Assembly (NCBI RefSeq): GCF_024713975.1
Contig: NC_091094.1
Coordinates: forward strand, 13,563,001-13,627,000
Source: Paralichthys olivaceus
Lineage: Eukaryota > Chordata > Actinopteri > Pleuronectiformes > Paralichthyidae
Reading direction: 5' to 3'
Length of the DNA: 64,000 nucleotides
Program-made: the position numbers and the translations under genes
Notes under the pieces: generated by a model
Seen by the model: only the letters and a program-made list of their open reading frames with translations
What the model was told of the DNA's origin: nothing
Database searches by the model: none
Shown here: positions 1 through 12,900 of the stretch, in pieces
Layout: each line of letters begins with the position of its first letter
Numbering within the stretch: position 1 is the stretch's first letter

Positions 1-3000
1 GATTCTGATCCAGCTTTCTGTTTTGTGTTTCTACCTTTGTGGGTTCTTTGTGTAAACTGTTCTTCCTGTTTCAGGGAGGATGCTTCAGTCAGGTTTCTCT
101 TTGTACAGTGTATATTTGTCTGGTTGTCTAATCGCTCAGGGATTTTGTCCCTTTGAACTTTGTTCTAGCGATGCTGCTGTGATCCCAGACGTTTATATGA
201 GCTTGAAGGAACTGTCCTGTCATAATAACTGGAAACAATACGACCAAGAATAGCTGCGATAAAGCAGATTCTTCCAAAAGTCACATACCTAAACATGAGC
301 TTGCAAAAAAATCTTTCATCACATACAACCTTCTCTTCTGCAGGAAAACGCCATGGAGTGTGGTTCAGCAACACGCCTCTCCAGTGCTCTAACAGCAGCT
401 CTGCTCCCTCTGATAGCAGCGGCCGTCAGCAGGTGACCGTCAGCAGCAGGACCAGACCTCAGTGAGGACGAACTCAAACTAGATTAAGCTTATAAACACA
501 TAGAGAATATGGCCAATCAGAAATGAATTTGCTCATTAGCTCTGCAACTGAACTGGCAGCGCTCCACTAGGAAACAAAAAAAAACTGTAGTACTGAGACT
601 CGCATCCATTAATGCAGAAATCATGAACGATGTGGCGCAGTAAAAGAAAATGAGAGTGCTTGGTGACTTTGTTCAGAGCATTGCAGTTCACAGTTTGCCA
701 TATTGTCCTTAAGGTGCACTGAAATTAAATAAGAGAAGCAACATGTCTCCAGTCAATGCAAAGGAAATAGGATGATATAAGACATCAAATAGGTTTCTGT
801 GTCGCAAAGTACAAACTGAAAGTTAATGTAAAAGTCTACAGAATGTGAAATGCACTTTTGTCATGTGAAAAGGAGGCAGAGCGCTCTGTATTCCTAGCAT
901 TCAAATGCTAAAAAAAAAAAAGACTATTGACAGTGGCGTCATACTTTTCATACATTCCTCAGATAATTTAAGTTTATTACTGAGTTCTTTCTGATGTTGA
1001 TAATAATGTGGATCATGTAAAATACTGGAGAGAAAACAGAACACGTGAACTTTCCTCTGTCAGTTTCTCCTCGTATTAAAGCAGGAGACGGTTCAGACGA
1101 GCTAAAGATGCATGATGAAGATTCAGCAAAGTGTGTTTGAAGAATATCACGTTCATACATCCAGCCGTGATTTGTCAAGGTGACCACGTACTCTCAACTG
1201 TAAGTTTGAGAGAGCTGACGAATAAACAAAGACATATTTTACCTCATTTACACGTGTGTTAATTTTTTCGAATATTGTGTGTGTTTGTGTGTATGTGTGT
1301 GTATTACTAATGTTGCAGGGACATAAACCTGTTTACATGGGCACATCTGGGCCTTCTTGTGGGCAGATGAAGCTTCTCCTCACAACATGAATCATTCCGT
1401 TTCAGGGTGAAGACTTAGTCAAAGGTTAAGGTTACGATAAGGTCAGGTTCAATTCTACACTTCATTAATAAACAGTGAACTAGGTTACACAGTGTTGCTT
1501 TAACTCTGGCTGCACAAATGTTGATGTATTGTTTTACAGGTGATTAAATAACTGCTTCTCATGTCTTTATCTCTAAATCTACCAGCTGATGTTCTGTCAC
1601 TTAGGTCAGATAAAGTGCGTGCACTGTCGCCGCTCCCAGCGTACTCTCTGCATAGATGTGGTCATACAGCGTGATCCTGTCACAAACAGGAAGTGGTTAC
1701 AGTCAAAAGTTTTTATCATTTTACTCATCAACTAATTCTCACCAGCTTTGTTTTGGTTCCTGAGAACTGCCTGTTGCAAGCTGACAGCCACAACTGCTCA
1801 CTCCCATGATCTTGTTTCATTTGACTTCTGCTTAATGTTGCAGAGGGAAAAGCAGAACTTAAACCTGAGGGCACTTGATAATCACATGCTGTGATCCTGT
1901 CACTGTGGGCAAAGACATCTCAGTAGTGAAAAAGAAAGCGTATGTTGGCTCTAGAGATGACGGTGACGGTTCACTTCTCAAAACAATTATATTAAAAATG
2001 AAAGAAGAAGCCACTCAGAATATGTGAATCAATCGATCAAAATTGTATTTGTAAAGCTCATATTCACACATTGACAGGAAAGAAAACATAGAAACCTCGA
2101 CAGCATAACAATATTTACAACGTTCGTGAGAAAACACACTAAATGGAGGAATGTATCCATGTTTAAAGTTTGCATACGAAAGAAAATGTCTGACAGAGAT
2201 GAAGGGAGCAGCAAGAACAGATGTAATTGCCAATAACGTCGTATCCAGGTTTCTGATTCCAAACCCAGAGAGGCTTAAAGCTCCAGTGTGTAAGATTTAG
2301 GTGAACAGGATCTATTGGCAGAAATTTAATGTAGAATAATCTTCATGATGTTTTCACTAGTTGGTTTCATCTAAATTGTATGAATTGTAGTTTTCTTTAC
2401 TCTAGAAAAGACTCTTTATATTTAAATACTTTATATTTACATCAAGGGGGTCCTCTCTACAGAGGCCGCCATGTTTTTTACATTAGTCCAGACTGGACAA
2501 ACTAAACACCTTTTGAGATTTATGACAACTGAAGCTACCACAGGTTCTTTTTCATGTTTGGAAGGAGAGGGTGAGGTGAGGGGTGTTCAGCTGCAACATG
2601 CAACTACAACACTAAATTCTACACACTGCACCTTTAACAATAGCCAAGTGATGTAACAGAGACAAAAACAGAAACAGCCTCTCATTTCTGAAGCGATTAA
2701 GATACTAATGTCTTTCAGTCATGACAGACTGAAATCTAATTGGTCATTTAGATTGGAAAATGTTTGTAGTCTGTTGTAGAGAAGCTATACAGGACATCCT
2801 TATTAATACATATTACAGTACATATAAATAGAGTACATTTCCAAACACTGTATGATGTTATAATGTTGTCTGCTATACGCAATGTTATAAGAAGTGGCCT
2901 CTCAATAACCACAGTCACATTATTAAAACTATTTCAGGAATGTCAAATCAACCACTTCGATTTGTATTAATGTCGAGACTAAAATTGCACATGGTTTAAA

Positions 3001-3034
3001 AACAGGTCTTTGGGCAGTCTCCTCTGTCTTCCCT
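1..3034. other. Non-coding left end
   Basis: Apart from the MITE at 2275-2637 and a short GT-rich run near 1276-1303, nothing could be assigned. The right part includes the presumed 3' UTR of the Ig receptor. No splice-consistent coding exon was found on either strand. Confidence 0.55.
2275..2637. mobile_element. MITE family A, full copy with TTAA ends
   Basis: Inverted termini of about 22 bp: the left end reads AGCTCCAGTGTGTAAGATTT and the right end reversed reads AGGTGCAGTGTGTAGAATTT. Both are flanked by TTAA (2275-2278 and 2634-2637), the target duplication typical of piggyBac-class elements (family knowledge). It is about 360 bp with no coding capacity, so non-autonomous. Confidence 0.75.
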
Positions 3035-5989
3035 TTAAACCAGCTGCAGGGTGCTGTACACCATCTCTGGGGCTCGTTCAGGCGGCTTCTCAGCGATGGT
3101 GTGGTAGGTGTGGTAATCATCTGACTAGAAAAGAAAGATACCAACTCTGAGCGCTCTTATAACATCTATAAACCTCTATAACAACCATATACTGTGCCTC
3201 GTGTCTCACTTACTTGTTCATTTTGAGACTCTCGTCTGCTCAGTTTCTTGGTACCAGTGAGTTTGTAAGATGACACAGGCATTGTTGAGTCTGATACAAA
3301 TTTAAAAGACTTAAATCATTTCTCTGCATGTGGATGGTTTTATATACCAACATTTCAGTAACATACTTCAAGTATGTACATGTACATTAACTGGACATAT
3401 ACAGTAAATGGACACAGTCCTCACCACTTCTTCTTCTGGTGCTGAGAATGCCCAGTCCCAGTGAGATGACACCCACGGTGACTCCAAAACCAGCTGAAAC
3501 TGCCACCAGTGTCAACATCCTTATTTCTGTTTCAGAGGAGTGGAGTATCAGTAAAGCAACAGGAAGACTGTGTGTACCTTCAGAGTTTCTACCCGTGCAT
3601 GTCAGACTGTGTGTACCTTCAGAGTTTCTACCCGTGCATGTCACACCACATAATATGAAACGAATAAGTAAAATAACTAAAGTGGTGAACTTGATGAATC
3701 CTGCAATAAGCAATAACTGTTTCTTGAAGGCAAAAATTAAAAATGAAAGAAATATTAAAAGGTATATAATTAAATGTTAACAAAAACATCTGTTACTCTC
3801 AGATAAATGTTTTTTCAACATCTGTGTGAATCTTTAAGAAAAGGGATTTTGTCACCTGGTTTCCCAAGAAAAGAAAAGTTAACATGTTCCTTAGAGTTCC
3901 TCGGTGTGACATTCAGACCTGATGAATAAAGAAACATACACCTCATCATTATAATGCTTGGAAAAAGGCACAAATTGCATGTGGTTTTATTACCTTTTAT
4001 AGACGTCAAAGGAGTTGAAGTATGAGGTCTGTGAACTTCCAGACCTGTTAAATGTTTTTTTTTAGAACTTTTAAAGGTTCGTTGTGTAGAATTTAGTGAC
4101 ATCTAGTGGTGAAGTTGTATCTGAAAACATCACTAAGATTATTTTATATTCAATTTATGTCAGTAGATCCCTTTCACCTAAAGCTTACACACTGGACTTG
4201 TCATGATAGTTTTATTTTCGTCTGCTTGACTTAACTACTGTATTTCTAGTGACAAAGTAAAGTGACAGGTGGTGAACATGATGAATCCTGGAACTATTTC
4301 TTGGAGGAAAAAAGTATAGAAAGGTAGAAATACCTGATGTTACTTTCAGTGGCGTTTGCAAAGTAGAAACAACATTTTCCTTTGGGCTCCTTGTACTGAC
4401 AGTCAGACCTGATGTATGAAGGAAAATACATTCTAGTGTAATGCTTGGAAATAGGTCCAAAAAAGGAACAACTTTTAAAAGAACACATCTCAAGTATTTC
4501 TTCAAGTATGTGACACACAAGATATAAGAAAAAACAGTGTTGCTCTGGTGAATAAGTAACTAAAGTGTCAAACGTGACGAATCCAGAAATTAGCACTCAA
4601 TGTTTCATGGAGGCAAAAATAAAAATTAAAGGATAAAAGAATTAAAGAATGTTTTCCTTGTCGTCTGACTATCTAAGTCTGAGTCTTCTGTGAATCATAA
4701 AAAAAACTTGAGTGATTTCGTCACCTGATGCTGTTTTCACCGGTGTTAGTGACGGAGAACTCAAATGAGAAGTAGCAATAACATTTTCCTTTGGGTTTCT
4801 AGTACTGACCGTCAGACCTGATGAATGAAGGAAAATACATTTCATTATAATGGTTGAAACAAAGTCACACCATATGTTTAATTTCATTACCATTTATAGA
4901 CGTTACAGGAGTTGAAGTAGGAGGTCCTGTTGAATAAAACAACTTTTACAACTCAACAGAACAAAAATAGTGAGTGTTTTGTCAGGATAGATTTCAATTT
5001 AAATGCAGCATGTTTTACCTGTGCTCATAGGAAATGGCGTAGTTTGCATCTCGTGTGACTCTATTTCCACAGTCTCTATACAATAAAAGGCGATGGATCA
5101 GTTTCCTTTGCAGGCACATAAATACAATTATACTGTGAATACTGTTCACAAAACTTTTAAAATCTAGAACCTGAGAAAGAAAATGTACTTATTAAAGTGA
5201 CAAAACTTGAGTTATGGGAAAAGAAGTTGTTGAATGGTTGTTTCTCTTCCCTCACTCATTCATGCTGCACTATAGTAAAAGAGCAGAAAAAGAAGTAACT
5301 CACTGCGTATGGTGATGGAGGATGTGTTGCTGTGTAGAGACGGAGAATGGTTATGTCCTAACTTTACGGTATAAAAACATCTTACTTTAACCTCAGCGGG
5401 GGAGCTCTTATGTGCCAGCAGCAGCAGCTCAGTCCCTGACAGTGTCTTCAGACATGGGAAGATTTTGGTTTCTTGTCCCTCAGTGTAGAAATAACACTTC
5501 AACACAGCAGGTGGAGGCTGACAGTGCATTGTGACAGTGTCTGTCTCTGTGATCGCTGATGTATTCATCACCAGTTTAGGTTGAAAAAGAGCTGAACGAG
5601 TGAAGAAAAACATTTAGTTATATTAAGCTCTCAATAGTTGCATCAATGTCATAAAGTTGTGAATGTGGAATTTCAGATTAAGGTAAATAAGGTAAAGAAA
5701 CTCTACTGTGCAGGCAAACTGATTAAAAACTCAAATCAATAACAGCTCACAATAAACTTCACATAGAGTGAAAACAGCAGAGCTGAATGTGAAATGTAAA
5801 AGATCAGACTCTGACCTTGAAGTTGAATCTCGTGAAAGGAACCTAATGGAAATAAAATAGATGTAATAATAACTGACACTATAGTCTCATAAACAACCAG
5901 AAACAAAAACTACAATATAATAGCCAACATTGATAATTACAAAATGTCTACCCACTTATGAAAATGACGAGCAACACAAGTCCTGCCAT
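3035..5989 (-). CDS. Fish-type single-Ig-domain membrane receptor (12 exons)
   Basis: Predicted 330-residue type I membrane protein. Exons on the minus strand: 5989-5956, 5842-5816, 5591-5304, 5075-5019, 4926-4891, 4817-4725, 4408-4334, 4044-3994, 3918-3856, 3526-3425, 3290-3214, 3124-3035; all join in frame. The start MAGLVLLVIFISS is a signal peptide. Residues 21-117 form one Ig-like domain with Cys 44, 53, 67 and 92. Six short Ser/Thr/Pro-rich exons make the stalk, then a transmembrane helix (about residues 245-269). The cytoplasmic tail contains YHTYHTI (Y305, Y308) and VYSTL (Y324), which resemble ITIM/ITSM-type signalling motifs but are not perfect consensus. This layout is familiar from unnamed teleost immune-type receptors resembling FcR/LITR proteins (family knowledge). 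Inhibitory signalling in leukocytes is inference. No ligand can be named. All introns up to the transmembrane exon are phase 1. It is head to head with h1m. Confidence 0.8.
3566..3643. repeat. Perfect 39-bp tandem duplication beside the transmembrane exon
   Basis: Two identical 39-bp units (3566-3604 and 3605-3643) lie just upstream (minus strand) of the receptor's transmembrane exon. The unit is a multiple of three, and the minus-strand frame stays open through both copies into the exon, encoding a 13-residue Ser/Thr/Cys-containing unit twice. The best acceptor (CAG before 3526) places it in the intron. Identity of the copies implies a recent duplication or a polymorphic repeat. Confidence 0.9.
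4071..4199. mobile_element. MITE family A, internally deleted copy in the receptor gene
   Basis: Starts TTAAAGGTTCGTTGTGTAGA and ends CTTACACACTGGACTT, matching the termini of the full copy at 2275-2637 but only about 130 bp long. It lies in the intron between stalk exons 4408-4334 and 4044-3994, and the right TTAA is degenerate. Confidence 0.6.
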
Positions 5990-6561
5990 GATGAAGCCGG
6001 CCAGAATCGTGAAACCTCAGTATGTGTGTCTGAATACACAGACACACATAATAGCATGTCATTTTGCAGAACTAGAAAACCACAGCGAGCCTCAGAAGTG
6101 AATCACCCGGACATTTACATCCTGTTTTGAGTGGGGGGGGGCCTAAAGTACACACTTCATACTGGGTCAGTTATTTAAAATCATTCATACACTTACACAC
6201 TGTAAACGCCTTTACTAACAGTAGTCAAGACTGTTTCGATGATGTTGTTTGCATGACTATAGAGAGTTCCATCTAATTTCTTGTTTACATGTTACATACT
6301 AAACAGTTGGTAACATACATGTCAATATCCCAAAATGCTGTAGCAACTCCAGATGGATGTTACAATGAGATTAAGATGCACATTGCTGTTTACCTGACAG
6401 TGTCTTATTCAGGCAATTATCATGGATGGATAGATACGTGCTCACATACATACATGGAAACATACATGGATGGATGTACTTTATTGATTGAACACTTGAT
6501 CGTGTTCATATCAGAATATTGGTGGGAACATAATCACAGAGAGACTCTAACACAGGTTGGA

Positions 6562-6650
6562 CAGGCTGTGACGTCAGCACAGTCCCCTGATGGCTTTAAT
6601 TGACAGCCTCTAATGCATCGCACCTGACGTGATGTGATGCACCTGGTCTC
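6562..6650 (+). promoter_or_regulatory. Candidate promoter elements between the Ig receptor and h1m
   Basis: The 788 bp between the two divergent start codons contains a full CRE palindrome TGACGTCA at 6569-6576, a related TGACGTGA at 6625-6632, and two CACCTG E-boxes at 6621-6626 and 6640-6645, all within about 210 bp of the h1m start. CACCTG boxes suit oocyte bHLH factors such as FIGLA (family knowledge). Use by either gene is inference. Confidence 0.4.
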
Positions 6651-6777
6651 ATTTTACCGGAAGCAACTGCATAAAGACGGAGACTGCAGGGACAGGGAGC
6701 ACGTGTCGCGTACTGTTACTCTTTGGGGAGTCTGCATTGTGATCCTGTTGTTTTTTAAATATTCTGCTGTTGTTGTG

Positions 6778-8009
6778 ATGCCTCCTAAAAAGCCAGCAGC
6801 GGACTCTGCTGGTGCGCCTGTGCCATCCCCCAGCGACTCGCCGGTGGAGGAGAAAGTCAAAGCTAAATCAGGTCTGTGCGCAAACGCCAATGACTGATAT
6901 TTCGTTTAAGCTGCTGCTGTGTGGCCAGTGTTTAAACCATCCCTCCCCCCGATCAATGTATAAACATAGTTTGTTCTTTAGATGCTGCAGCGCTGCGTAA
7001 AATTTCAACTCATCCGTCTACAGCCATTATGGTGAACGAGGCGCTCAAAGAGCTGGACTCGCGCAAAGGGGTTTCCTCCCAAGCCATACAGAACTACATC
7101 AAACAGAAATACCCCTCTGTGGATTTGGTGAGGTTGAAGCACTTGGTGCGGAGAGCCCTGAAGAAGGGGATCGAGACTGGCACGCTGGTGCGTCCTGCCA
7201 ACTCCAGTAGCACCACAGGCGCGATGGGTAAATTCAGGGTAAGCGGTCAGGTCTGCAGCTTCATTAACACGGGTCAAATTGCGTCATTAATAGGGTTTGT
7301 TTTTTTTGTCCTGTCTTAAGCTTGCACCCAAAGTCAAGGAGCCAAAGTCAAAAACTGAGAATACAGATCCTAATGTGCAGAAAGCTCCAAAACCAGCCAA
7401 AGATGGAGCCAAGAAGAAATCCCCAAAAGCAGGTGAAAATAGAATGTGACATTACTCAGGAAGGTCAGTCTTGTAAGTGGCAATTTTAAATTCCTTGTAA
7501 ATTCTTACAGGAGTCAAAAAAAAGAAAGATGTTGACAGTGAACCCGCCAAGTCAAAGGAGGTGAGATGTTTTAATGCTCCATCTGTGGGAGAGAGATTAT
7601 GTTGTCTAAAATTCTATAATGTAGCGATGTATGTGCTTGTGTTGTTGTTTTTTAAGGCACTTTTAACTTGTTGTGGCTCCCCTGAGCAGAACTGCCCTTT
7701 GCTCCTTTTAAATCAAGATTACAAATGACTAGATTACTTTATTTTTCATTTCAGGAATCTAAACCTCCCAAAAAGTCAAAGAAAGACGAAGAGACTGCTA
7801 CCACAACAAAAGCTGCTCCAGCAAAGAAGCCAAAAGCTAAAAAAGCTGCTGAGAAGGAGGATGACAAGGGAGCTGCAGATTCAACCAAAACAAAGGCAGC
7901 AAAGAACACCAAGGAGGCAAAGGCATCCCAGAGCAAGGTGACTAAAACAGGGAGCGACGCCCCTGCCACCAAAGCAACTGGGAAACGAGGGAGGAAGGCT
8001 GCAGAATAA
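6778..8009 (+). CDS. h1m: Oocyte-type linker histone H1M (H1-8/H1FOO class)
   Basis: Five exons (6778-6871, 6982-7238, 7321-7432, 7511-7560, 7755-8009) encode 255 residues. A short N-tail beginning MPPKKPAAD is followed by a winged-helix globular H1 domain (about residues 40-118, containing HPSTAIMVNEAL and VRRALKKGIETG), then a long Lys/Ala/Pro-rich C-tail rich in AKK and PKK clusters. The protein would bind nucleosomal linker DNA in egg and early embryo chromatin. Introns and a normal poly(A) signal (AATAAA near 8050) replace the stem-loop of S-phase histones, which is typical of the maternal H1 class. The presence of tmcc1 nearby matches the human H1-8/TMCC1 neighbourhood. The start is the ATG at 6778; the frame upstream is open but has no histone character. 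Confidence 0.88.
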
Positions 8010-8452
8010 ATGAATAGCTCTTAACTGATTTTATATTGTATTGTCTTGAAATAAAATCTTAACTTCTTGATCACTTGTGCTTTTCTTTTATTACTGTGGT
8101 CAACACACATTAACACTTCAACAGAACTGGTGACCAGTTTGAATAGCAATCCATTAACACCAACTTCCACTGTTGGTTGGTAAGGTAGTTTGCCATACAT
8201 CTCATTTCACTAATGGGTAAAGTTGGGAAATGTTACAGTTGTATGTAGGTTTAAAACAGAATGACTCAATTTAAATCTCATGTGACATTTGTATGTTTAA
8301 ACTTTGACCTCTGTTTGCATGGTGTTTTCAGTTCTGTTCAATTGACACTGAGATGAGACTTGATATTTTAGTGTCCATCCACTGATTTTTTAATGATGCC
8401 TGAGCCAGTTTTTGATTTTAGGATACTGAATACTTTAAATGGGATAATAATC

Positions 8453-9904
8453 CTAAACCATATCCCAGTACCTCAAGAGTATGGAGATGAGGATTACAAA
8501 AAGCAGTGTTGAAAATATGCAGCTGGGTGTTTTTGTCAAGAAGATGACAGAGATGAGCACAAACTCCAAGAGGACAATCAGAACAGCCAGCATCATATTG
8601 ACTAGCTTCCTGCAAACCCCACCACCTGTGGCTGACTCCAGATGCATCTGCTGCTGAAGCTCCAGCTTTGAGATACGTGTGTGAAGTTCCTCCTGCAGGT
8701 CAGAGACAAAAATCCTCTTTATAGTTGAACAGTCTGATAGAATCTGAGAAATTACAGTTAATCATGTTTCCATAACAGATAGTTGGAGTTGCAGCATTGA
8801 CTAAATTAACCTGTGGTCCTGTGATTTTCATTGATTTTAGATTTTATGATTTTAATTATGCAACATAAAGCATCCACCCACTCTTCATTTTGACACAGAA
8901 ACCCTATCTTGAGACAAGGTCTGAAGATTTGTGGTGTGACCCTCCATGTTGCTCTTTACAGACTGTGTGCTTTAGTAGCACATTTAGCTTTTCAGTGAAG
9001 TTATCAGTTGACGGAGTAAACCTGCACTGTTCACTACGTTCGGATCTCAGGGGCATAATTTGGACAGTTGCTTTGCACAGTTAGTACTCATCTCCAACAT
9101 TGGTCAAAGGCTAAAACATATTCAATATGCTTTATTCCATTGATCCAGGTTACATAATACCAGGACCCTGACTCACCTCAACAGAACACAGGCTATATTG
9201 TCAATGACACAAAGAATGATTGCTCATGTCAGAATGTCTGTTGTGAAAATGGTTTGTAAGGGTAAGGGTTAGTGAGGCTTACTAGAATATCTGCTGCTCT
9301 TTCCTGAAATTGATAAACAAACATCCCCTCCATATCGGCTAGTTCGTCTTTCAGGATCAAAATTTCATTCTCGTGCAGCTCTGTCAAGTCCTTGATGTGC
9401 TCTTCTAAAATGTCATACCTGGAAAATCGTAATGACAAATACATATCACAAACTTTTCATCTCTTTCGACCCAGTTCATTACTCTTGTAAGCACGTGCCA
9501 CCTGCGCCGCTGGTCTTCAAGTTCCCCTGTAATCACTCCGAGGTCTTGTGTGTTGGTTTTTAATTTCTTAAAGTCTGCCTCCAGTTGAGCTGTTTTTTTC
9601 CAGAGCTCTTTGATCTCAGGGAGTAAAGCATTAAAGTCTTTAACCTGGTCCTGTTCAGGGGTGTCGTCACTGGCTCCTGCAGAGACACATCTAGCACTGG
9701 GATTATCATTATCACTGCAATTCTTCAGGCCAGACTGCAGCTGCCCTGGATCAAGCGCCCTCGCTCCTCTGGGGACAACACCTTTGTCTCCCTGGGTTTT
9801 TGCCTTTCCATCTATTCTGCGAAACTTGAGGGACAAGACTGATCCCATGCTTGGACATTAGAGGAATGAGTGTCTTGAAAGAAGCTGGAGAAGTCTCCTG
9901 TCAC
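8453..9904 (-). pseudogene. Truncated tandem copy of tmcc1 (3' half), perhaps expressed
   Basis: Three exon-like blocks match the last three exons of the neighbouring tmcc1: 9904-9502, 9418-9283 and 8692-8453. The middle block is 136 nt, the same as its tmcc1 counterpart, and splice sites and phases agree. It keeps the coiled-coil stretch ([16 protein letters not shown]) and both terminal hydrophobic segments. No copy of the two large 5' exons is found up to tmcc1. Near 9850 the reading frame shifts relative to tmcc1: the start of the first block (VTGDFSSFFQDTHSS) runs to a stop, while the rest is open from an ATG at 9848. From there the blocks join into an intact 240-residue frame, which is longer than expected for an old dead copy. 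It is either a young pseudogene or a short gene using the internal start. Confidence 0.7.
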
Positions 9905-12900
9905 CTGTAATGAACAGGATTGGGTTAAGATAACCCTCAGGCCAGAAAAAAACTGTTGTAGTATAAAAAAAAAAAAGTCTATGACTTAACCTCAAAATAA
10001 TCTCAGTCCATAAACGTGCACACGTGTACACACACACAGGGTTCAATAATTAATCTGTAAGTGATTTTTTTTTTTGCAAGAACATTTATATTCATAGGAA
10101 TTTCTCTTTTGTCTTTGAGTGAATTTTTCTCTTCTCTAAGTGAATTCAGTTTTTTCTCCGTGGTGTTATGTGTGAATGAAATGATAATAATTCTATCTCT
10201 CTGTCTAAATATCTGATCAGAGTTCAGCTTCAAAGTGAGTCTCACCTCTGCTCAGGTTTGGTAATGACGTTGTTGTCTTGTCCCCTACATCATCTGGATT
10301 GGATGATTATACTTTATTCAATAAAATATCAATGTGGCCTTTTGTGCATTAAATAGTTTAAACTGCCCGTTTCCACATCAAAAGTACCAGAAGGCACTCA
10401 GCTTGGCACCACTGTGTTGGACCTGCACGTACCTGGTGTACAAATATAGACTCATTTTTTCCCTGCAGGTCATAGAAAAACTGTTGATAATCGGTGCAGT
10501 GGAACATTTTTAGATATAAAATGTGATGCTTTGAGCACAATGACTGCAAATAAATCTTTATATACTGTTATTGTTTGAGCATCAACAAATATTGACTTTC
10601 ACTGGCAGAGATTTCGCTCAAGACCTGCACTTAAACCCAGAATCTTCATGGCCACATACTTTTCATATCAACACAGCATGATCTTTGTAGTAATACTGAT
10701 AACTAAGTAGATACTTACCACTCACTGGACTTCACGCTGCCAGACTGCATTAAACCACTGGGGTTGAAGCAGGTATTTTCACTTGGAGTTAATAAATGAA
10801 ATGATGTTTTACTAAGTGTGCTCTTCGTTTACCTATAACAAAATAAATCACAGCGATGTGTTAAACCTGAACCTGTTAATTATCTCTTTTGCTAGCTAAC
10901 ATTGACTGTTAGGTTTCCATGTTGCTTAGCAACAGCTAATATAGTCCATGATTCAAACAGTGAGCTGTCACTGTATATCAAAACTAAATTAAATACAAAT
11001 AAATAAAATAAACTTCACATTCTTAATTACTTTCTGTTACTGTAATGAACTTATAATTGTTATCAATAAAATGGTAAAGTTAAAATAAAGGAAATGGAAA
11101 TATAATATCCTATTTACCTACAGTAAACACACACTTTCATGACTGTCAACAATTATATCCTCTGAGGCCTGTGTGGGCTCAGAATAAAATTCACTGACTC
11201 TCCTGTCAGTTTTGTTCAACCTGTTCACAAACAGTTTCGTGATGGACGATTATTCTGTGCCTTACTGTGCATCATGACAAAAAACTAAAAATGATTAAAA
11301 GATAAGTTAAAGGTCACATCCACGCTCTACCTTCACAGCTCATGTGAGTGCTGCTGCACTGTTGTTTCTTTATCACCTTCGCTAAGGAGGTTGTTTTTTC
11401 ACCCACCTGCTTGTTGCTTGGTTGGTTGGTTTCTCAGCAGGACACAAAAACTACTGAGCAGATTTCAATGAAACTTGGTAGAAGAAGGGGACATCTCAAA
11501 TTTCTCAGGGAATAATACATGGATCACATTTACAGGATTGGTATGAATGAGTGTGTGCAACTTGGCGTCACGTGATTCAATTTAAAGAGACTGTTGGGCT
11601 TTAGTGGAAGAATGCGCTCTACAGGCCAATCTAGTTCAAGAGGATTTTGCCACTTTTATGGTCAAAAAAATACACAGAGATGTTCCTGTTCCTTAGTCTA
11701 CTACCCTCATTAAATAGTGTGGCTTAAATAAGAAACATCTGTCAGTACACTGCGCAATTCATTATCACCACAAACTGCAGCCTCCAAAATGATTCTCTAT
11801 AACATTTTAGCTTTAACATTTTACCTAGTGTAAGTGTGTGTGTATTTTTGTCGCTGGTTTGAGATGATGTCTGTCTGTCACGTTTTTGGGGTATGTGAGT
11901 GTGTAGGGAAGGTGGTCTAGAAGTTTACTGCAACAACTCTTAAACACAGCACACTGCACACATATGGCTGATATATGCGCCACTGGCTGTTTGTACTGTG
12001 TCACTTCATGACAATGCAGACAAACAAGTTATTCTTTCAATATCACCTTTTAAAACAGTATATTTATTTGTTTTTAAAAAATAAAAAAATCAACTAAAAA
12101 GTATTACTATTTCATTGTCACTAACAGAAACAGTACGGAAGCACTGATTCTTTGAGCAATTAAACCGCTCTTCAAGTATGTAATTCAGTTCATAGATTAT
12201 TCTTCTGCGGTGGTAACGCCGCCAGGAAAGTAGGATCCAGTCGCCCTGGAGGGCGGGGTCCCAACTCCAGATGTTGATAGTCATTTCCCGGCTGTGGCAG
12301 AACCAGTGTTATTGACTTCACACATCCAAAAGATACAAGTCAAGAAAGCACTACTATTTGATCCAGTGAAGTCTGAGCACCCGATTCTTCAGAGTGAAGT
12401 GAGCATGAAGAGGAAGAGTTGGTCTCACAAGCTAAAATTTTGAAAGACTGAGTAGAGGAAAGAAAGGGCAGAGTGAAAAAATACAGAATGGCAAGACCAG
12501 AAGAGAGAACTTACAAAAAGGAAATGTGGACAGCTAAGTTAGCAGAACACTGTCATGTCATTAGAGTTGAAAGAAATTTAAAAAGCCATCAATCAGCTGT
12601 ATTAAAAATAGCAGTGACTTCAAAACAATACCACTTAAAATCGGCTCAAAAGTAATAAAACTCTGAATTACAATTTCTTCTGTGGGGAAACGATGCAAAG
12701 TTTTCCACATGTAAACAAATTCACTCAGATGAGAGAAATCAAGTGTGCAGTCCTCTCAGCCCCTCCTTTAACTATGACCCATTCATCCTTCCAGTACGTG
12801 CCAGTGTCACATCTGCATCACAAAGTCAATTCCAAACATCCAACCATTCCTCCAGTTATCCTGTTTTATTCTTCTCAAAAAACTTCTTGAAAAAGTGACA

